Assembly: GCA_015345905.1 (NCBI GenBank)
Contig: JADDTR010000030.1
Coordinates: 62,001 to 126,000, forward strand
DNA length: 64,000 bases
Direction: 5' to 3'
Source: Aotearoamyces nothofagi
Taxonomy: Eukaryota > Ascomycota > Leotiomycetes > Leotiales > Tympanidaceae
Positions 53,410-64,000 of this stretch are shown here, one piece after another. The notes under the pieces are model-generated. The model was not told the DNA's origin. It saw nothing but the letters and a program-made list of their open reading frames with translations, and made no database searches. How positions within the stretch are numbered: the stretch's first letter is position 1; each line of letters starts with the position of its first letter. The position numbers were made by a program, and so were the translations under genes.

Positions 53410-53638
53410 TGTGTAGGGAATGTGTGAGCAAAAAAAAAAAACAATACAGGCCAGTCAGAACATATCCTAAAAGAAAGAAGCAAGCTGTGGAATTCGCGCG
53501 TTGGGGATAATCGCTGCTGTCACTTTATCGATGGCTTAGACTGATTGTCGAATGTAAACAAACGGGTCGGGTACACAAAGGCCTGGGTGCCTGAAATGTA
53601 TGGCAGAAGACCATTCCAAAAAGACACTCGGGCGTAGG

Positions 53639-53683
53639 TCACGTGATGTTCAAGATATATTATTTTGGGCTGGAGTCACGTGA
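53639..53683. promoter_or_regulatory. pair of palindromic TCACGTGA sites in a direct repeat
   Basis: TCACGTGA at 53639-53646 and again at 53676-53683, each inside a GTCACGTGATGYTCARGATA repeat, 37 bp apart and about 230-275 bp upstream of the kinesin-14 start. These are high-affinity-type bHLH (Cbf1-like) sites; function inferred. Confidence 0.45.
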
Positions 53684-54516
53684 TGCTCAGGATACACAAC
53701 TTCGCTATAACTCATCTCTAGCGTTTGTCTCTTCTTGTCTAGAAGTTGCACGCGTTCTCAGCCCAACTACTTGTCGGGCTTGCTCCATTACCTATTATCC
53801 CGATCCTACTTCTGATTCGAACATGGGAAGTCCAAACCTTTCAAAATTTGTGCAATATCGCATCCTCTGTCTACTATGTTCCCTCTCTTCCACTGCATTT
53901 CCAGTGGGCCGCTGTATCTTCCGAGCCAGCTTGTTCGCATTCTCGGTATACTTGGACAGGGCATGGATAATAGAGGGGATGCCTCTTCCGAGAAGAGCGG
54001 TAAGTTCTATGTACTGTCTTCGTACATCAGATCTCTTTAGCTGCGCTCTGTATGCAGGACCAAGGTGTTCTACAACTTGAATAAGCTACACTTGTTAAAT
54101 CGGTCGAGGAAGCTGCCATTGGATTAAAGCAACACGACGGGAATAGCGTATGTAGAGGCGACTGAGCGGTGCTGGTGCTACGAAGTTGGCTCCGCTCAAG
54201 AGATATATCGTTGCCACACGGTATTGTATTGTACAGCACCTTAGGTAGGCAATGCCGTTGATAAAGTGCCTACCTAGTTAGCAGGGCCGGCCCAACGACC
54301 TGCCCTTCTTGCCCACGTCGGCAATCCATCCGCATGTGCCTGGCCGAGATTTGAGGCTCTTTCTGATGTAAATAATCTGCCCGCCATGTAAGAAGGACGT
54401 ATATATCTTCTCGGCTTCCGACGGCGGCTGGCAGAAGGGTGGCCATAGGCCGTCACGATCACAAGCAAAGTCGATTGGTGGGTGGATATGGGGAGTAACT
54501 CGTACTGGAAGGGCCC

Positions 54517-54552
54517 AGTGGCCCCGTGGCCCCGTGGCCCCGTGGCCCCGTA
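54517..54552. repeat. GTGGCCCC tandem repeat
   Basis: About four and a half units of the 8-mer, one after another. Confidence 0.9.
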
Positions 54553-55273
54553 GCCGTCGGCCGACCGAGCCTACCGGGCGGGTCACGTAGGCTGGTGCCT
54601 GCTTGCTTGGCTGACGCACCGCCAGAGTCGCCGCAACCAGCACGATCGATAGCGACCTGGCAGCCTTGCAGCCCTGCAGCCCTGCAGCCCCAGCACTTGC
54701 AGCCTGGAACTGGACCCTACGGCGCCTGCTTCAGGGCCTCCAACAGCAGCTACAGGGCCTCTTCTCGCTGCTACAGGGCCTCTTCCCCGTCGCTACAGGG
54801 CCTCTCTGGCCAAATGCCGACTGCTATGGGCGCGGCATTACTCTTACACTACGCACGCTACAGTGCATTGCCGCACTGCTGTAAAGACCTACGGGGAGTC
54901 CTTGAGGGCCCTACGGCTACTCGAGTTAGGTACCTCAGACGCCTAAGGAGCCTAAGATCCCTAAGATCCCTCAGATATGTACCCAGCATCCCCGCCCGCA
55001 GTATCTTCAGGCACCCCGAGAGCACCGAAAACCCAACGCTGCGCTACCAGAGAGCGCTATCACCGCCAGGTACGGTACGCCTGCCACTGGCGTCGGATTG
55101 GCAAACACTAACCTCGATGCCTCGGGCCTCGTATACCTACCTACCTCTCTTCCCGTTTCGATTCTTTTTCTTTCATCATTGCCACTGTGTGTGTATTTTG
55201 CATTGCTTGCCCTGCTCCCAGCGGTCCTTGTAGGAAGTAGACGTGCTCTTCTAGAACCCCTTCATTTGTGGTG

Positions 55274-58200
55274 ATGGGCGGCGATGCCAGTGGCTCTGAT
55301 GTCTCCGACTCATCGTCCGACGCAACGCTCTATGTCGTCCGCACGAACAATAACACGCTGGACACGGCCGCCCGCGTCCTCACCAACGGCCGGGTCGATG
55401 TCGACATTGTGGACAAGACGTCGCTCTTCCAGGCTTTGCGCCTGGCCATCAAGCAGGAGGAGCAGACCTGGCGCCGGCAAGCATCAGCGCGGATCGCCCG
55501 CTTGCACAGGGAGGCCAAGGGCTTTGCCTGGGACGATTATGCAGGCATTCCTCGTCTGAATATCAATATCCAGATCATTGGGTCGCGAGGGGATGTCCAG
55601 CCATTTATCGCCTTGGGCAAGGTCCTGGCCGCCCCGCCATATTCACACCGAGTGCGCATATGCACGCATTCCGTATTCCGCTCTGCCGTCGAGGACGAGA
55701 ATCTGGAGTTCTTCTCCATCACTGGAGACCCTGCAGAACTCATGGCCTACATGGTCAAGAACCCCGGACTCCTGCCCAATAAAGCCAGTATTCAGGCTGG
55801 CGATATAGGAAAACGGCGAGCCGGGATAGCACAGAATCTCGAGGCCGCCTGGAGGAGTTGCATTGCTCCCTTTGACAGATATGGCGACCCGAAAACCCCC
55901 CAAGAAGACGAGGAGAGAATGAGAAACACAGAGCCCTTCATCGCCGACGCTATAATCGCGAACCCACCTTGCTATGCCCATATTCATTGCGCAGAAAAGC
56001 TGGGAGTTCCATTACATCTGATGTTCACGTAAGATATTTCCCGGTCCCGGGTAGTTGGGGCACATTTTGGTCCCTTGTAAGGATTACAGGCTAACAATAG
56101 ACCAGTATGCCTTGGTCGCCAACACAAGCCTTTCCTCATCCTTTAGCTAATATCAAGGGCGGTAATGCCGATAGCCCCATTGCCAATTTTCTAAGTTATG
56201 CCATTATAGAAGCTATCACTTGGCAAGGGTATTTATTCTATAAACTCTCTGTCATAACAGCAAGCCGCTAATCATACTTCAGGCTTGGAGACTTGATCAA
56301 CACCTTCAGGGTACAGACTCTGGGGCTGCAGCCAGTCAACTCTCTCTGGGCTGGCGGATTGATACCGCGCCTCTCTGTCCCTTTCACGTATTGCTGGTAC
56401 GCAATCCACTTTCAGCAGGAATGAGTACAGACGCTAACACAGGGCCGTTGATTAGGTCAACCGCATTAATACCGAAGCCAAAAGACTGGGGTCCCAATAT
56501 AACGATTAGCGGTTTCTTCTTCTTAGCTGAGTCCTCGAAATATAAGCCTCCTCCTGAGCTAGAAGCATTTCTAGATGCTGGCCCACCTCCAGTCTACATA
56601 GGGTTTGGATCTATCGTCATTGATAATCCGAAAGCCACGACAGACCTGATCTTAGACGCTGTTAAAAAGGCCGGGGTTAGAGCTTTGATCTCCAAGGGCT
56701 GGAGCGGACTTGGTGGCGAAAATCCACCAGATAACGTTTTCCTCTTGGACAATTGTCCTCACGATTGGCTCTTCCCGAGAGTTTCTTGCGTCGTACATCA
56801 TGGCGGTGCCGGGACGACTGCTATTGGCCTTGCCCTAGGAAAACCGACAGTAATAGTTCCCTTCTTTGGAGATCAAGCCTTTTGGGGTGCCATGGTTCAT
56901 CGTAGAGGAGCCGGTCCGAAACCCGTTCCGTTCAAGCATATGACTGCCGACAACCTAGCTGAGAGTATTCGGGTAGCCTTGATGCCCGAGTCTGTAGAAA
57001 AGGTACAAGAGATGGCAGAACAAATCAGTCATGAGGACGGAAAATCGAATGGAGCAAGGGATTTCCATGCAGCGCTTGACTTGGACGCTATGAGATGCCC
57101 CCTAGCCCCAGGTCACAAGACGGTATGGAGAGTGAGAAAGACCAATTTAAAGCTAAGCGCCGTTGCTGCGGCTGTATTGGTGAAAGAAGGCCGGATGAAA
57201 TTCTGCAACCTCAAACTGTTTGTTTCCCTATCCTAAAATCCTCATTGCGATCTGACTCGATGTGTAGAATACAGCACAAGGAATGGGCTCTAGATGCGGG
57301 TGCCAGAGGGCCCCTGCAAGGCGGAGCTGCCGCCGTGGTGGGTACGCTGACAGATATGGCAGTGGGTATAGGAAATCTATCTAGCGAAGTTGCAAGAGCA
57401 ACCGCGCAGGACCGTCATAAAAAACGGCCGGCACCAAAGAAAGTAGAAAGTGACGTCTCTCCTGACTCAGTCACGATTGATGGGAGTGCAACTAATGTGG
57501 CCGATGAATCAACGCCGCCAGCCGCTACACAGACTCTCCCGGGCCCTGAAACGCAGGCGGAAGAACGTCTCTCGGAAGAGTCGCGTCTTTCAGATCTTAC
57601 AGCGCCAGTTCACAAACGATGGTACAAGGCGCAGAAGCACCACCCTTACCATCTACATAGTCGTCGATGCGTCTATAATCTATTCCCCAGCCTACAGCAA
57701 AGAGACCACCGTTCCCTGTCTTCTATGATGAAGGCTAGACGCGAGCGCCTGAAGATCCAGAAAAGATATCGCCGTGAGAAAAAGAGGCTGGGGGAAGACA
57801 GAAAGGAAGGAGGTATATTTCTAGCTGCCATAGATATCCTGAGAGTAACTAGCAGAAGTAAGGGCACCCCATGCTTCACCAACTCCAGCACGTCTTGAGA
57901 CTAAGCTAACGGCGGCATGACACAGTACCAATGGAGATCTTCTACAATCTTGCCTCAGGATTTCACAACCTTCCTCTTTACTATTGGGGCGATGATACTG
58001 TTAGGCATCGGAGAAAAATCACAGGATTCCAGAGCGGGACTAGGGCCTCTGCCGAAGGGCTCGCGTTTGAACTGTTCGATGCCGTAACAGGTCTCGTGAC
58101 ACAGCCATACCGAGGTGCGAAAGAGGAAGGTGTCGTTGGATTTATCAAGGGTATCGGAAGGGGGCTCGGAGGGCTGGTTGTAAAGACCACTGCAGGTGCC

Positions 58201-58476
58201 CTCGGCGTCCCAGGCTATGCTCTCAAAGGGATCGATTTGTCCTGCGGGAAGATAGGTGGACCAAAAATCGCCGAATATCTGAAGCGCCAGCGAGTGCGGC
58301 AAGGGATACTGGAGTGCGAGAAGCTCGACGCACACGGGATAGACGTGATTATGTGCCGCTGGGGGGCTCTGAAATGGAAGAAGCGCAGGGGGAACTGGGG
58401 GAGACAGAGATACTATGTCGACGGGAGTGATGGTGAGGGATGTGTTTTGAGAATGGGGCGTCGTCGAAGGCTCTGA
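55274..58476 (+). CDS. sterol 3-beta-glucosyltransferase-like UDP-glycosyltransferase (GT28/GT1), without N-terminal GRAM/PH
   Basis: Six exons, 964 aa: 55274-56028, 56106-56228, 56283-56396, 56456-57217, 57268-57857, 57926-58476. It transfers glucose from UDP-glucose, probably to sterols. The N-terminal domain begins NINIQIIGSRGDVQPFIALG, and the donor-site motif HHGGAGTT lies at 445-452 within a UGT C-terminal domain (FGSIVIDNPKATTD, GKPTVIVPFFGDQAFWG). Unlike ATG26/UGT51, no GRAM or PH domain precedes the catalytic part. The C-terminal half holds LDAMRCPLAPGHKTVWRVR, a disordered linker, and a FQSGTRASAEGLAFELFDAVTGLVTQPYRGA segment resembling the amphipathic repeats of ATG2/VPS13 ends. 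The end (residues ~920-964) is Arg-rich. Substrate inferred. Confidence 0.87.
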
Positions 58477-58902
58477 TGCGAGCGCTGCCGGAGCTGCTGC
58501 ATTGCATGACATGTACTGATGAATAGATACCCTTTAGAGCCGGCATACTGGATGCAGATAGAAGATAGAAGATTGATAGACTGTAATATGATAATTCCCA
58601 GAAGCCCCCCGACAGACACGGGCTAGTCACGTGGCCGCTTGGGGCCTAGGGCCTTGGCGCAGTCACAAGCAAATGGCGGAAAGTCGGTCGGCGAGTACAC
58701 CGACGTGACCTGTCTGTCTCTCTCTCTTCTCGCACAAAAACGCCGCTCAGAAACGTCGACGATGACTTGTTTCCTTGCTCGCAACGAACGCTGCCAGCAA
58801 GATTTCTGTTCCTGACCTGCCTGCCCCCGAGCCCCTGAGCCCCCTCTGCGCCCAGGGCCGCCCCTTTTTCCTCTGGCCGTCCGCCGCTGCGCGCGCGCCA
58901 GC
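58477..58902. other. intergenic, tandem genes
   Basis: About 430 bp, GC-rich on the right. TCACGTGG E-box at about 58627. Promoter of the acyltransferase gene; no gene seen. Confidence 0.45.
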
Positions 58903-60013
58903 ATGGAGAAGTATTCGCAGTTCCGCGACCGAGGTGAGTGAGGTCCCTCGTACGGCGACAGCAGCCCCCTTGAACAAGCATCGCGGGTTCTAACCAGCAT
59001 GCGCTCCCTCAGGATCTGGCATCGCGCCCTTCTTCCCCGTCACCTCGCCGCCCGCCGGCGTCGCCCTGCCGCTGCACATCTTCCTGTTCGTCGTGAAGCT
59101 GCCGCTGTTCTTCGCCATCGTCACGACGTATTTCCTGCTCCTGCAATGGATCCCGCTGGGGTCGCTGGCCAAGAAGGCGATGCTGTGGATGATTCTGGGC
59201 ACGCCGGGCATCTGGTGGATCGACCTGCAGATTGACGGGGTGAAGAAGGGATCCCTGGCCAGGGGCAACTCAGCCCGGGTGCCGCAGCCCTCGAACATCA
59301 TCGCATCCTCGTTTACCTCGCCCATCGACTCGCTCTACCTCGCCGCCATCTTTGATCCCATCTTCACCGTCTCGTACCCCCATACCCGCCAGGTGCAGTA
59401 CATCTCGCTGTTTGGTGCCATCGTCCGGGCTCTCTCGGCGCCGCAAGAATATCCGCTGCCGGGCGCAAAGCTCACGGATCTGCGAACGCTGGTCACCGAG
59501 CACCCAAGACGGGTCATTGTGGTGTTCCCAGAGTGCACCACCACGAACGGACGGGGCATACTCCCCCTGAGCCCCAGCCTCCTCGCCGTCCCCGAATCGA
59601 CCAAGATCTTCCCCGTCAACCTCCGCTACACGCCTCCCGACATCACCACCCCGGTTCCCGGCGCCTACTGGTCCTTCATGTGGAACCTCCTCTCGAGACC
59701 CACGCACTGCATCCGCGTGCGCATCGCCGAGGTCGTCTACAACACCTCCAAGCCCACCGACGCCGTGGCCGAGGTAAAAGACAGGTACCTCACAAACATC
59801 CTCGACTCCCTCGCCGAAGACTCGGCCACGACGAGCAGCACAGACACGCTCACGAGCCTGTCGGAACACATGCCCGACCTCAACCCCGACGAGAAGAGAG
59901 TCCTCGACAAGGTCGGAGAGGCCCTCGCACGGCTGGGCAGGGTCAAGCGCGTCGGCCTGACGGTGAAGGACAAGACGGCCTTTGTGCAGGCGTGGACGAA
60001 GAAGAGGAGATGA
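58903..60013 (+). CDS. loa1: lysophosphatidic acid acyltransferase, LOA1/VPS66 type
   Basis: Two exons, 343 aa: 58903-58933 and 59013-60013; the intron GTGAGT...CTCAG joins FRDRG|SGIAPFFPV. LOA1 adds oleoyl groups to lysophosphatidic acid at the ER and lipid droplets. A membrane segment pair lies at about 22-75 (GVALPLHIFLFVVKLPLFFAIVTTYFLL). The acyltransferase block is IIASSFTSPIDSLYLAAIFDPIF, where the usual NHxxxxD reads S-F-T-S-P-I-D, followed by VVFPECTTTNGRGILPLSP. This variant is what I recall for fungal VPS66 proteins. The stop codon lies inside a 10-bp minisatellite, so the last residues (TKKRR) may vary. Gene context gives no clue. Confidence 0.85.
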
Positions 60014-60060
60014 GAGGAGATGAGAGGAGATGAGAGGAGATGAGAGGAGACGAGAGGATA
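60003..60060 (+). repeat. 10-bp minisatellite over the loa1 stop codon
   Basis: About six units of GAGAGGAGAT, starting in the last codons of loa1; the stop TGA is formed by the first unit junction. Confidence 0.9.
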
Positions 60061-60923
60061 TGAAAGAGGAGATGAAAAAGATGAAAGAGACGAGATTCGA
60101 TTAGATTGGATTTGATCAAATTAAACGGCAACGGGCTCGGAGCAGGAGGCGAAAGAGATCTGCGGCATCCTAGTTTTGGATCACGGTGTACATTATCTTA
60201 TTTAATTCTTTTCTCATATTCGCAGCCTGAGAAGGAAATCTAGATCTTTCTCTCATGCTTCTGCTTGTGCCCCCGTCCTCGCAAATAGAGACCGATGATC
60301 TTGTATCATGATGCTGATGCTCTGTAAGTTGAGTCGAGTTGAGTTGAGTTAGGTTTAGTTGAGTTAGGTTTAGTTGAGTTTAGTTAGTCAGGTACCGGCT
60401 TAATTGGGAGGGGCGGTTGTAGCTGGTGCGCGCTCTGTTGTGTTGTGTTGTATTGTATGGTGTAGTTTGGTATAGTTTGGTTTGGTCTGGTATGGTTCAT
60501 GTTCCTGTCCATCTCCTATTATATCCAGTGTAGTCCAGTCCAGTCCAGTACAGTGTAGTCCCCAGTCTGTATCTATCGTAAAAACCTATCTCTACAGTCT
60601 TGTCTATCTTCTATCTTATCTATCTTCTGTCTAGTTTGTTTCTATAGTGATATCTATATCTGGAGTAGAATCTATCTCCTGTCTAGTCTTATCTCTGTCG
60701 GAAAATATGTTTCTGTAGTAGAATCTATCTCTGTAGTAAAACCCATCTCCCACCCCTCCATCCATCTCCCCTATCCCCATCCACCTCCCCTTCCCCCTCC
60801 ACCACACCCCCATAAACACCGCAAGATAACCAGCACACCATCTAGCTCTAGCAACCGCTGCGCACCGCTACTTTTACAGATAGCATCGTTGCCATCATCA
60901 TGTCGTTATAATATAATACCCAT

Positions 60924-61094
60924 CACATCCCAGGACAAGAAGATATACATCCAACGCCCACGTCTCCGCGCACAGAGAAAAAAAATCTCTCCATCCGCCG
61001 AGTCAGCACACATCCCAGGACAAGAAGATATACATCCAACACCCACGTCTCCGCGTACAGAGAAAAAAAAATCTCTCCATCCGCCGAGTCAGCA
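60924..61094. repeat. ~85-bp direct tandem duplication
   Basis: Two copies beginning CACATCCCAGGACAAGAAGA and ending CCGCCGAGTCAGCA. They differ by a few transitions (CGCCC/CACCC, CGCGC/CGTAC) and by one A in a poly-A run. Confidence 0.85.
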
Positions 61095-61225
61095 TCTGGT
61101 CCAAACCAAACCAAACCAAACCAAGACGGATAGACAGATAGACAGACCTCGCTCGCGAGCAGATAAGCAACAGACGTATATTACAGGACGGGATGGGATG
61201 GGATGGGATGGGATGGGATGGGTGA

Positions 61226-61850
61226 GAGAGAGGACGTTACAGATGCAGTCGTTACAATTTCTACAGGTCTCTGCGCTCTTCTTCTTATCATCATCATCGT
61301 ACTATATATATATATATTATATATTAAATCTAAATCTAAATCTGAATCCAATTTTTTCGATTTCCCCCACCCCGCCGAGCCGAGGATTCTAGTATCGATG
61401 AGAGGATATCACGGGACAAAGAAAGAGAGAGGACGTTATAGATGCCGTAAGGAGAAATATCATTATAATTACAAGTTCTATAGATCTCTGCTCTTATCAT
61501 CAATGCTATATATTATTGAGAGGATATCATGGGACAAAGAAAGAGAGAGGACATTACAGATGCCGTGAGGAGAAATATCATTACAATTTCAATTTCCACA
61601 GATCTCTGCGCTCTTATTATCATCATCAACGCTATATATTATTGAGAGGACATCACGAGACAAAGAGAGAGAGAGAGAGAGAAAAGAAAAGGGCGGCGTG
61701 AGGAGAAATATCATTACAATTACAATTTCCACAGGTCTCCGCTCTTCTTATCATCGTACTATATATATATATTATTTGATAAATCTAAATCTGATTTTTT
61801 TTTTCGATTTCCCCCACCCCGCCGAGAAAGGCCCAGCAGGAAAGAAGAGG
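61226..61850. repeat. nested satellite-like array, ~120-130-bp units
   Basis: At least four related units start near 61226, 61400, 61519 and 61643. Shared words are GAGAGGA(T/C)(A/G)TCACGGGAC, GAGGAGAAATATCATTACAA, TTTCCACAG(A/G)TCTCTGCGCTC and TATTATCATCATC. The outer units also share an AAATCTAAATCTGA...CCCCACCCCGCCGAG end absent from the inner ones. Confidence 0.8.
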
Positions 61851-62017
61851 AGGTCTCGAACCCAGACAGACAGACAAGACAGATTTCCCCGCCCTTTTTT
61901 TTTCTTTCCCTTCGGCCATAAAAATCAAAGACAACACCGGGACCTTTTTTTTTTTTGGGACGAGACGAGATAAGACGAGACGAGGTACAGACGCAGGTAT
62001 AGAGAGGGATCAGCAAT

Positions 62018-63913
62018 CTACCGCACCATGTGCTCGTCCATCTCGCCGTCCGTGATGCAGCCCTTGCTGGCGTCGGTGACGAGCTTGGCGTATTTCGCGA
62101 GCGTGCCCTTGGTGTACTTGAGGGGCGGCGCCCTCCAGGTGCTGCGGCGCCTCTGCATCTCGGCGTCGTCGACGACGAGGTCGAGCCGGCGCGTCTCGGC
62201 GTCGATGACGATGTCGTCGCCGTCCTGCACGAGCCCGATGGGCCCGCCGAGCTGCGCCTCGGGCACGATGTGGCCGATGAGGAAGCCGTGCGATCCGCCC
62301 GAGAACCGGCCGTCGGTGATCAGGGCCACGTCCTTGCCGAGGCCCGCGCCCATGATGGCTGAGCTGGGTTTTAACATCTCGGGCATGCCAGGGCCGCCCT
62401 TGGGTCCTTCGTAGCGGATGACGACGACCGTCTTCTCGCCCTTCTTGATCTCGCCGCGCTCGAGTGCGTGGATGAAGTCGTCTTCTGCGTCGTAGACTTT
62501 GGCTTTGCCAGCGAAGCGGAGACCTTCTTTGCCGGTGATCTTACCGACGGAGCCACCGGGCGAGAGGGAGCCGCGGAGGATCTGGATGTGGCCGGTCTTC
62601 TTGATGGGGTTGGATAGGGGGCGGATGATGGTCTGGTCGCTGGGGAAGTCGGGTACGTTTTCGAGATTCTGGGCGAGAGTTTTCCCAGTAACCGTGATAC
62701 CTGAGCCGTCGATGATGCCCTCTTTGAGGAGGAACTTCAGGAGTGATGGAGTACCGCCGATATCGTGGAGATCTGCCATCACGTACTTGCCGGATGGCTT
62801 GAGGTCTGCGAGGAAGGGGATGCGGTCTGAGACGGATTGGAAGTCGTCGATGGTGAGCTTTACGCCTACGGAGTCGGCGATGGCGATCAAATGTAGAACA
62901 GCGTTTGTAGAACCACCAGTGATGTTGACAAGAATCATGGCATTTTCAAAGGCTTGACGGGTGAGGATGTCGCGGGGTCGGATATCTTCCCTGAGCAAGT
63001 TCTTGATCGCGCCACCGGCAGCGAGACACTCCATATGTTTCGCTCTTGATTCTGCAGGGTTGGAGGAAGAGCCAGGCAGGGTCATACCCATTACTTCAAT
63101 AGCCGTCGCCATGGTATTTGCGGTGTACATACCGCCACAAGCACCACTACCAGGGCACGCATGTCTGATAACATCGAAACGAGTTTCTTCTGTGATCTCG
63201 CCGGTGATGAATTGACCATACGCCTGGAAAGCAGAGACGATATCGATATCGGCATTGTTCTGCGTCTTGGCGCAGCCAGGCTTGATGGTACCTCCGTAGA
63301 CCATAAGAGACGGCCTGTTGACACGGCCCATGGCCATCATAACACCGGGCATGTTCTTGTCGCATCCCGGAATGGAGATGTTTGCATCATACCACTGGCC
63401 GCCCATGACAGTCTCGATGCTGTCTGCAATCAAATCTCTCGATTGCAAGCTGTATCGCATACCCTTGGTGCCCATAGAGATGCCGTCCGATACACCGATC
63501 GTATTGAATTGATAGCCGACAAGTCCAGATCTCTCTACACCCTCCTTTACACGGTTGTTGAGGTCGAGGAGGTGCATATTGCACGGATTTCCCGAGTACC
63601 ATACAGATGAGATACCGACCTGCGCTTTGTTCAGTCGCTCCTCGGTCATGCCCGTCGCATATAGCATCGCTTGCGATGCGCCTTGCGACTTTGGCTGTGT
63701 GATGGTTCGCGAGACTCTGTTGAGGCCGGCATCGGGGTCATTCGAGGCTGCGCGAAAAGAGGATGTGGAAGATAGAGAGCGCCTGGAATCAACGTCAGTC
63801 TTAATGTTTCATGAAAATTAAGCCAACGAGGCCATTGGTACTCACGTATATCGCGACGTCCTCGCACCCCTCAAGAGAGAGGCATTCGCCCTCGTTCTTA
63901 ATTGGGGAAGCAT
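62018..63913 (-). CDS. ilv3: dihydroxy-acid dehydratase, mitochondrial
   Basis: Two exons, 610 aa: 63913-63846 and 63782-62018. The enzyme makes 2-oxo acids in valine, isoleucine and pantothenate synthesis, in the mitochondrial matrix, with an iron-sulfur cluster. The N-terminus [20 protein letters not shown] is a clear presequence. Conserved cysteines lie in [20 protein letters not shown] and [16 protein letters not shown]; the last contacts the cluster. [30 protein letters not shown] and the C-terminus are canonical. The intron GTGAGT...TTCCAG joins in frame. The strand bias of the last exon is high in GC. Very secure. Confidence 0.97.
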
Positions 63914-64000
63914 GGCGACGCTACGCAGAGGGAAAACTCTCCCTGAGTAATATTTTGTCGAGGCGTTCCCAACTAAACCGCCTGAAAACAATTGCCCCGT

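Larger units (their letters stand above)
53410..55273. other. long divergent intergenic region with GC-rich repeats
   Basis: About 1.86 kb. Near kinesin-14: two TCACGTGA sites (listed). 53640-54080 is open on the + strand but has no recognisable protein. 54517-54552 is a GTGGCCCC tandem repeat; 54731-54805 has three CTACAGGGCCTC units; 54940-54975 has CCTAAGATCC repeats. 55140-55200 is CT-rich, next to the following gene. Confidence 0.5.
60061..62017. other. repeat-dense intergenic region
   Basis: About 2 kb between loa1 and ilv3 with no supported gene. 60320-60400 has GAGTTGAGTTAGGTTTAGTT units; 60440-60500 has TGTTGT/GGTATAGTTTGG units; 60520-60560 has CAGTCCAGTC units; 60590-60760 has TCTATCTTCTATC units. 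Larger tandem repeats follow (listed). Confidence 0.6.

Noticed and set aside
53700-53830. Possible tRNA B box (GTTCGAATC on the minus strand)
   Set aside because: No matching A box or cloverleaf stems at proper distance.
53643-54080. 145-codon plus-strand frame upstream of kinesin-14
   Set aside because: Hydrophobic, Cys/Ser-rich, begins inside the E-box repeat; no family resemblance and no splice support.
54526-55233. 235-codon frame on the plus strand between kinesin-14 and the glycosyltransferase
   Set aside because: Built from GC-rich tandem repeats, Pro/Arg/Ser-biased, with no recognisable domain; likely promoter sequence.

Overview
The window is nuclear DNA of a filamentous ascomycete (Pezizomycotina). 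Genes are compact. They carry short introns, mostly 50-100 nt, with fungal donor sites and CTAAC/CTGAC branch motifs, and they encode fungus-type proteins such as MDM34, TIP41, LOA1/VPS66, a KlpA-like kinesin-14 and sterol glucosyltransferase. The MDM34 and ATP23 sequences look closest to Leotiomycetes from memory, but class level is a guess. There is no operon-like organisation: neighbours are divergent, convergent or tandem.

1-27 kb, gene-rich: CDC37 (5' part only, running off the left edge); mitochondrial ABC half-transporter MDL1; a small UPF0045/ECM15-like protein; a CECR5-type HAD phosphatase; a secreted GPI-type PLC-like phosphodiesterase; a CCDC47-type ER protein; a very small gene directly upstream of haspin kinase; haspin; nucleoside transporter FUN26; a six-finger C2H2 protein with a GC-rich tail; IPK1; and MDM34 of the ERMES complex.

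27-34.5 kb, AT-rich island: no intact housekeeping gene. It holds compositionally decayed repeat-like DNA, an orphan reading frame, a frameshifted member of an uncharacterised fungal family that reminds me of Uma2-type PD-(D/E)XK proteins, and two hairpins. One hairpin looks like a tiny TA-flanked inverted-repeat element with RIP-like decay of one arm.

34.5-48.6 kb, mostly housekeeping: a GFA/CENP-V-domain protein, NOC3, a broken HET-type remnant with AT-rich flank, NIP7, TIP41, Aurora kinase, ATP23, glutamate 5-kinase (PRO1), and a peroxisomal-type carrier with an unusual LEA-like tail.

48.6-64 kb: simple-sequence DNA, kinesin-14, a GC-rich repeat-bearing intergenic region, a sterol glucosyltransferase-like enzyme, LOA1, a 2-kb block of nested tandem repeats, and ILV3.

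Most genes act in unrelated pathways: mitosis (haspin, Aurora, kinesin-14), ribosome assembly (NOC3, NIP7), mitochondria (MDL1, MDM34, ATP23, ILV3), and TOR/chaperone signalling (TIP41, CDC37). I found no RNA gene, no CRISPR array and no convincing new multi-gene system. The most unusual signals are the intron positions in the zinc-finger gene, the possible alternative N-terminus of haspin, the carrier tail, the Uma2-like gene and the decayed inverted-repeat element. Exon borders were placed by eye from splice signals, frame and family memory; no alignment or search was run.
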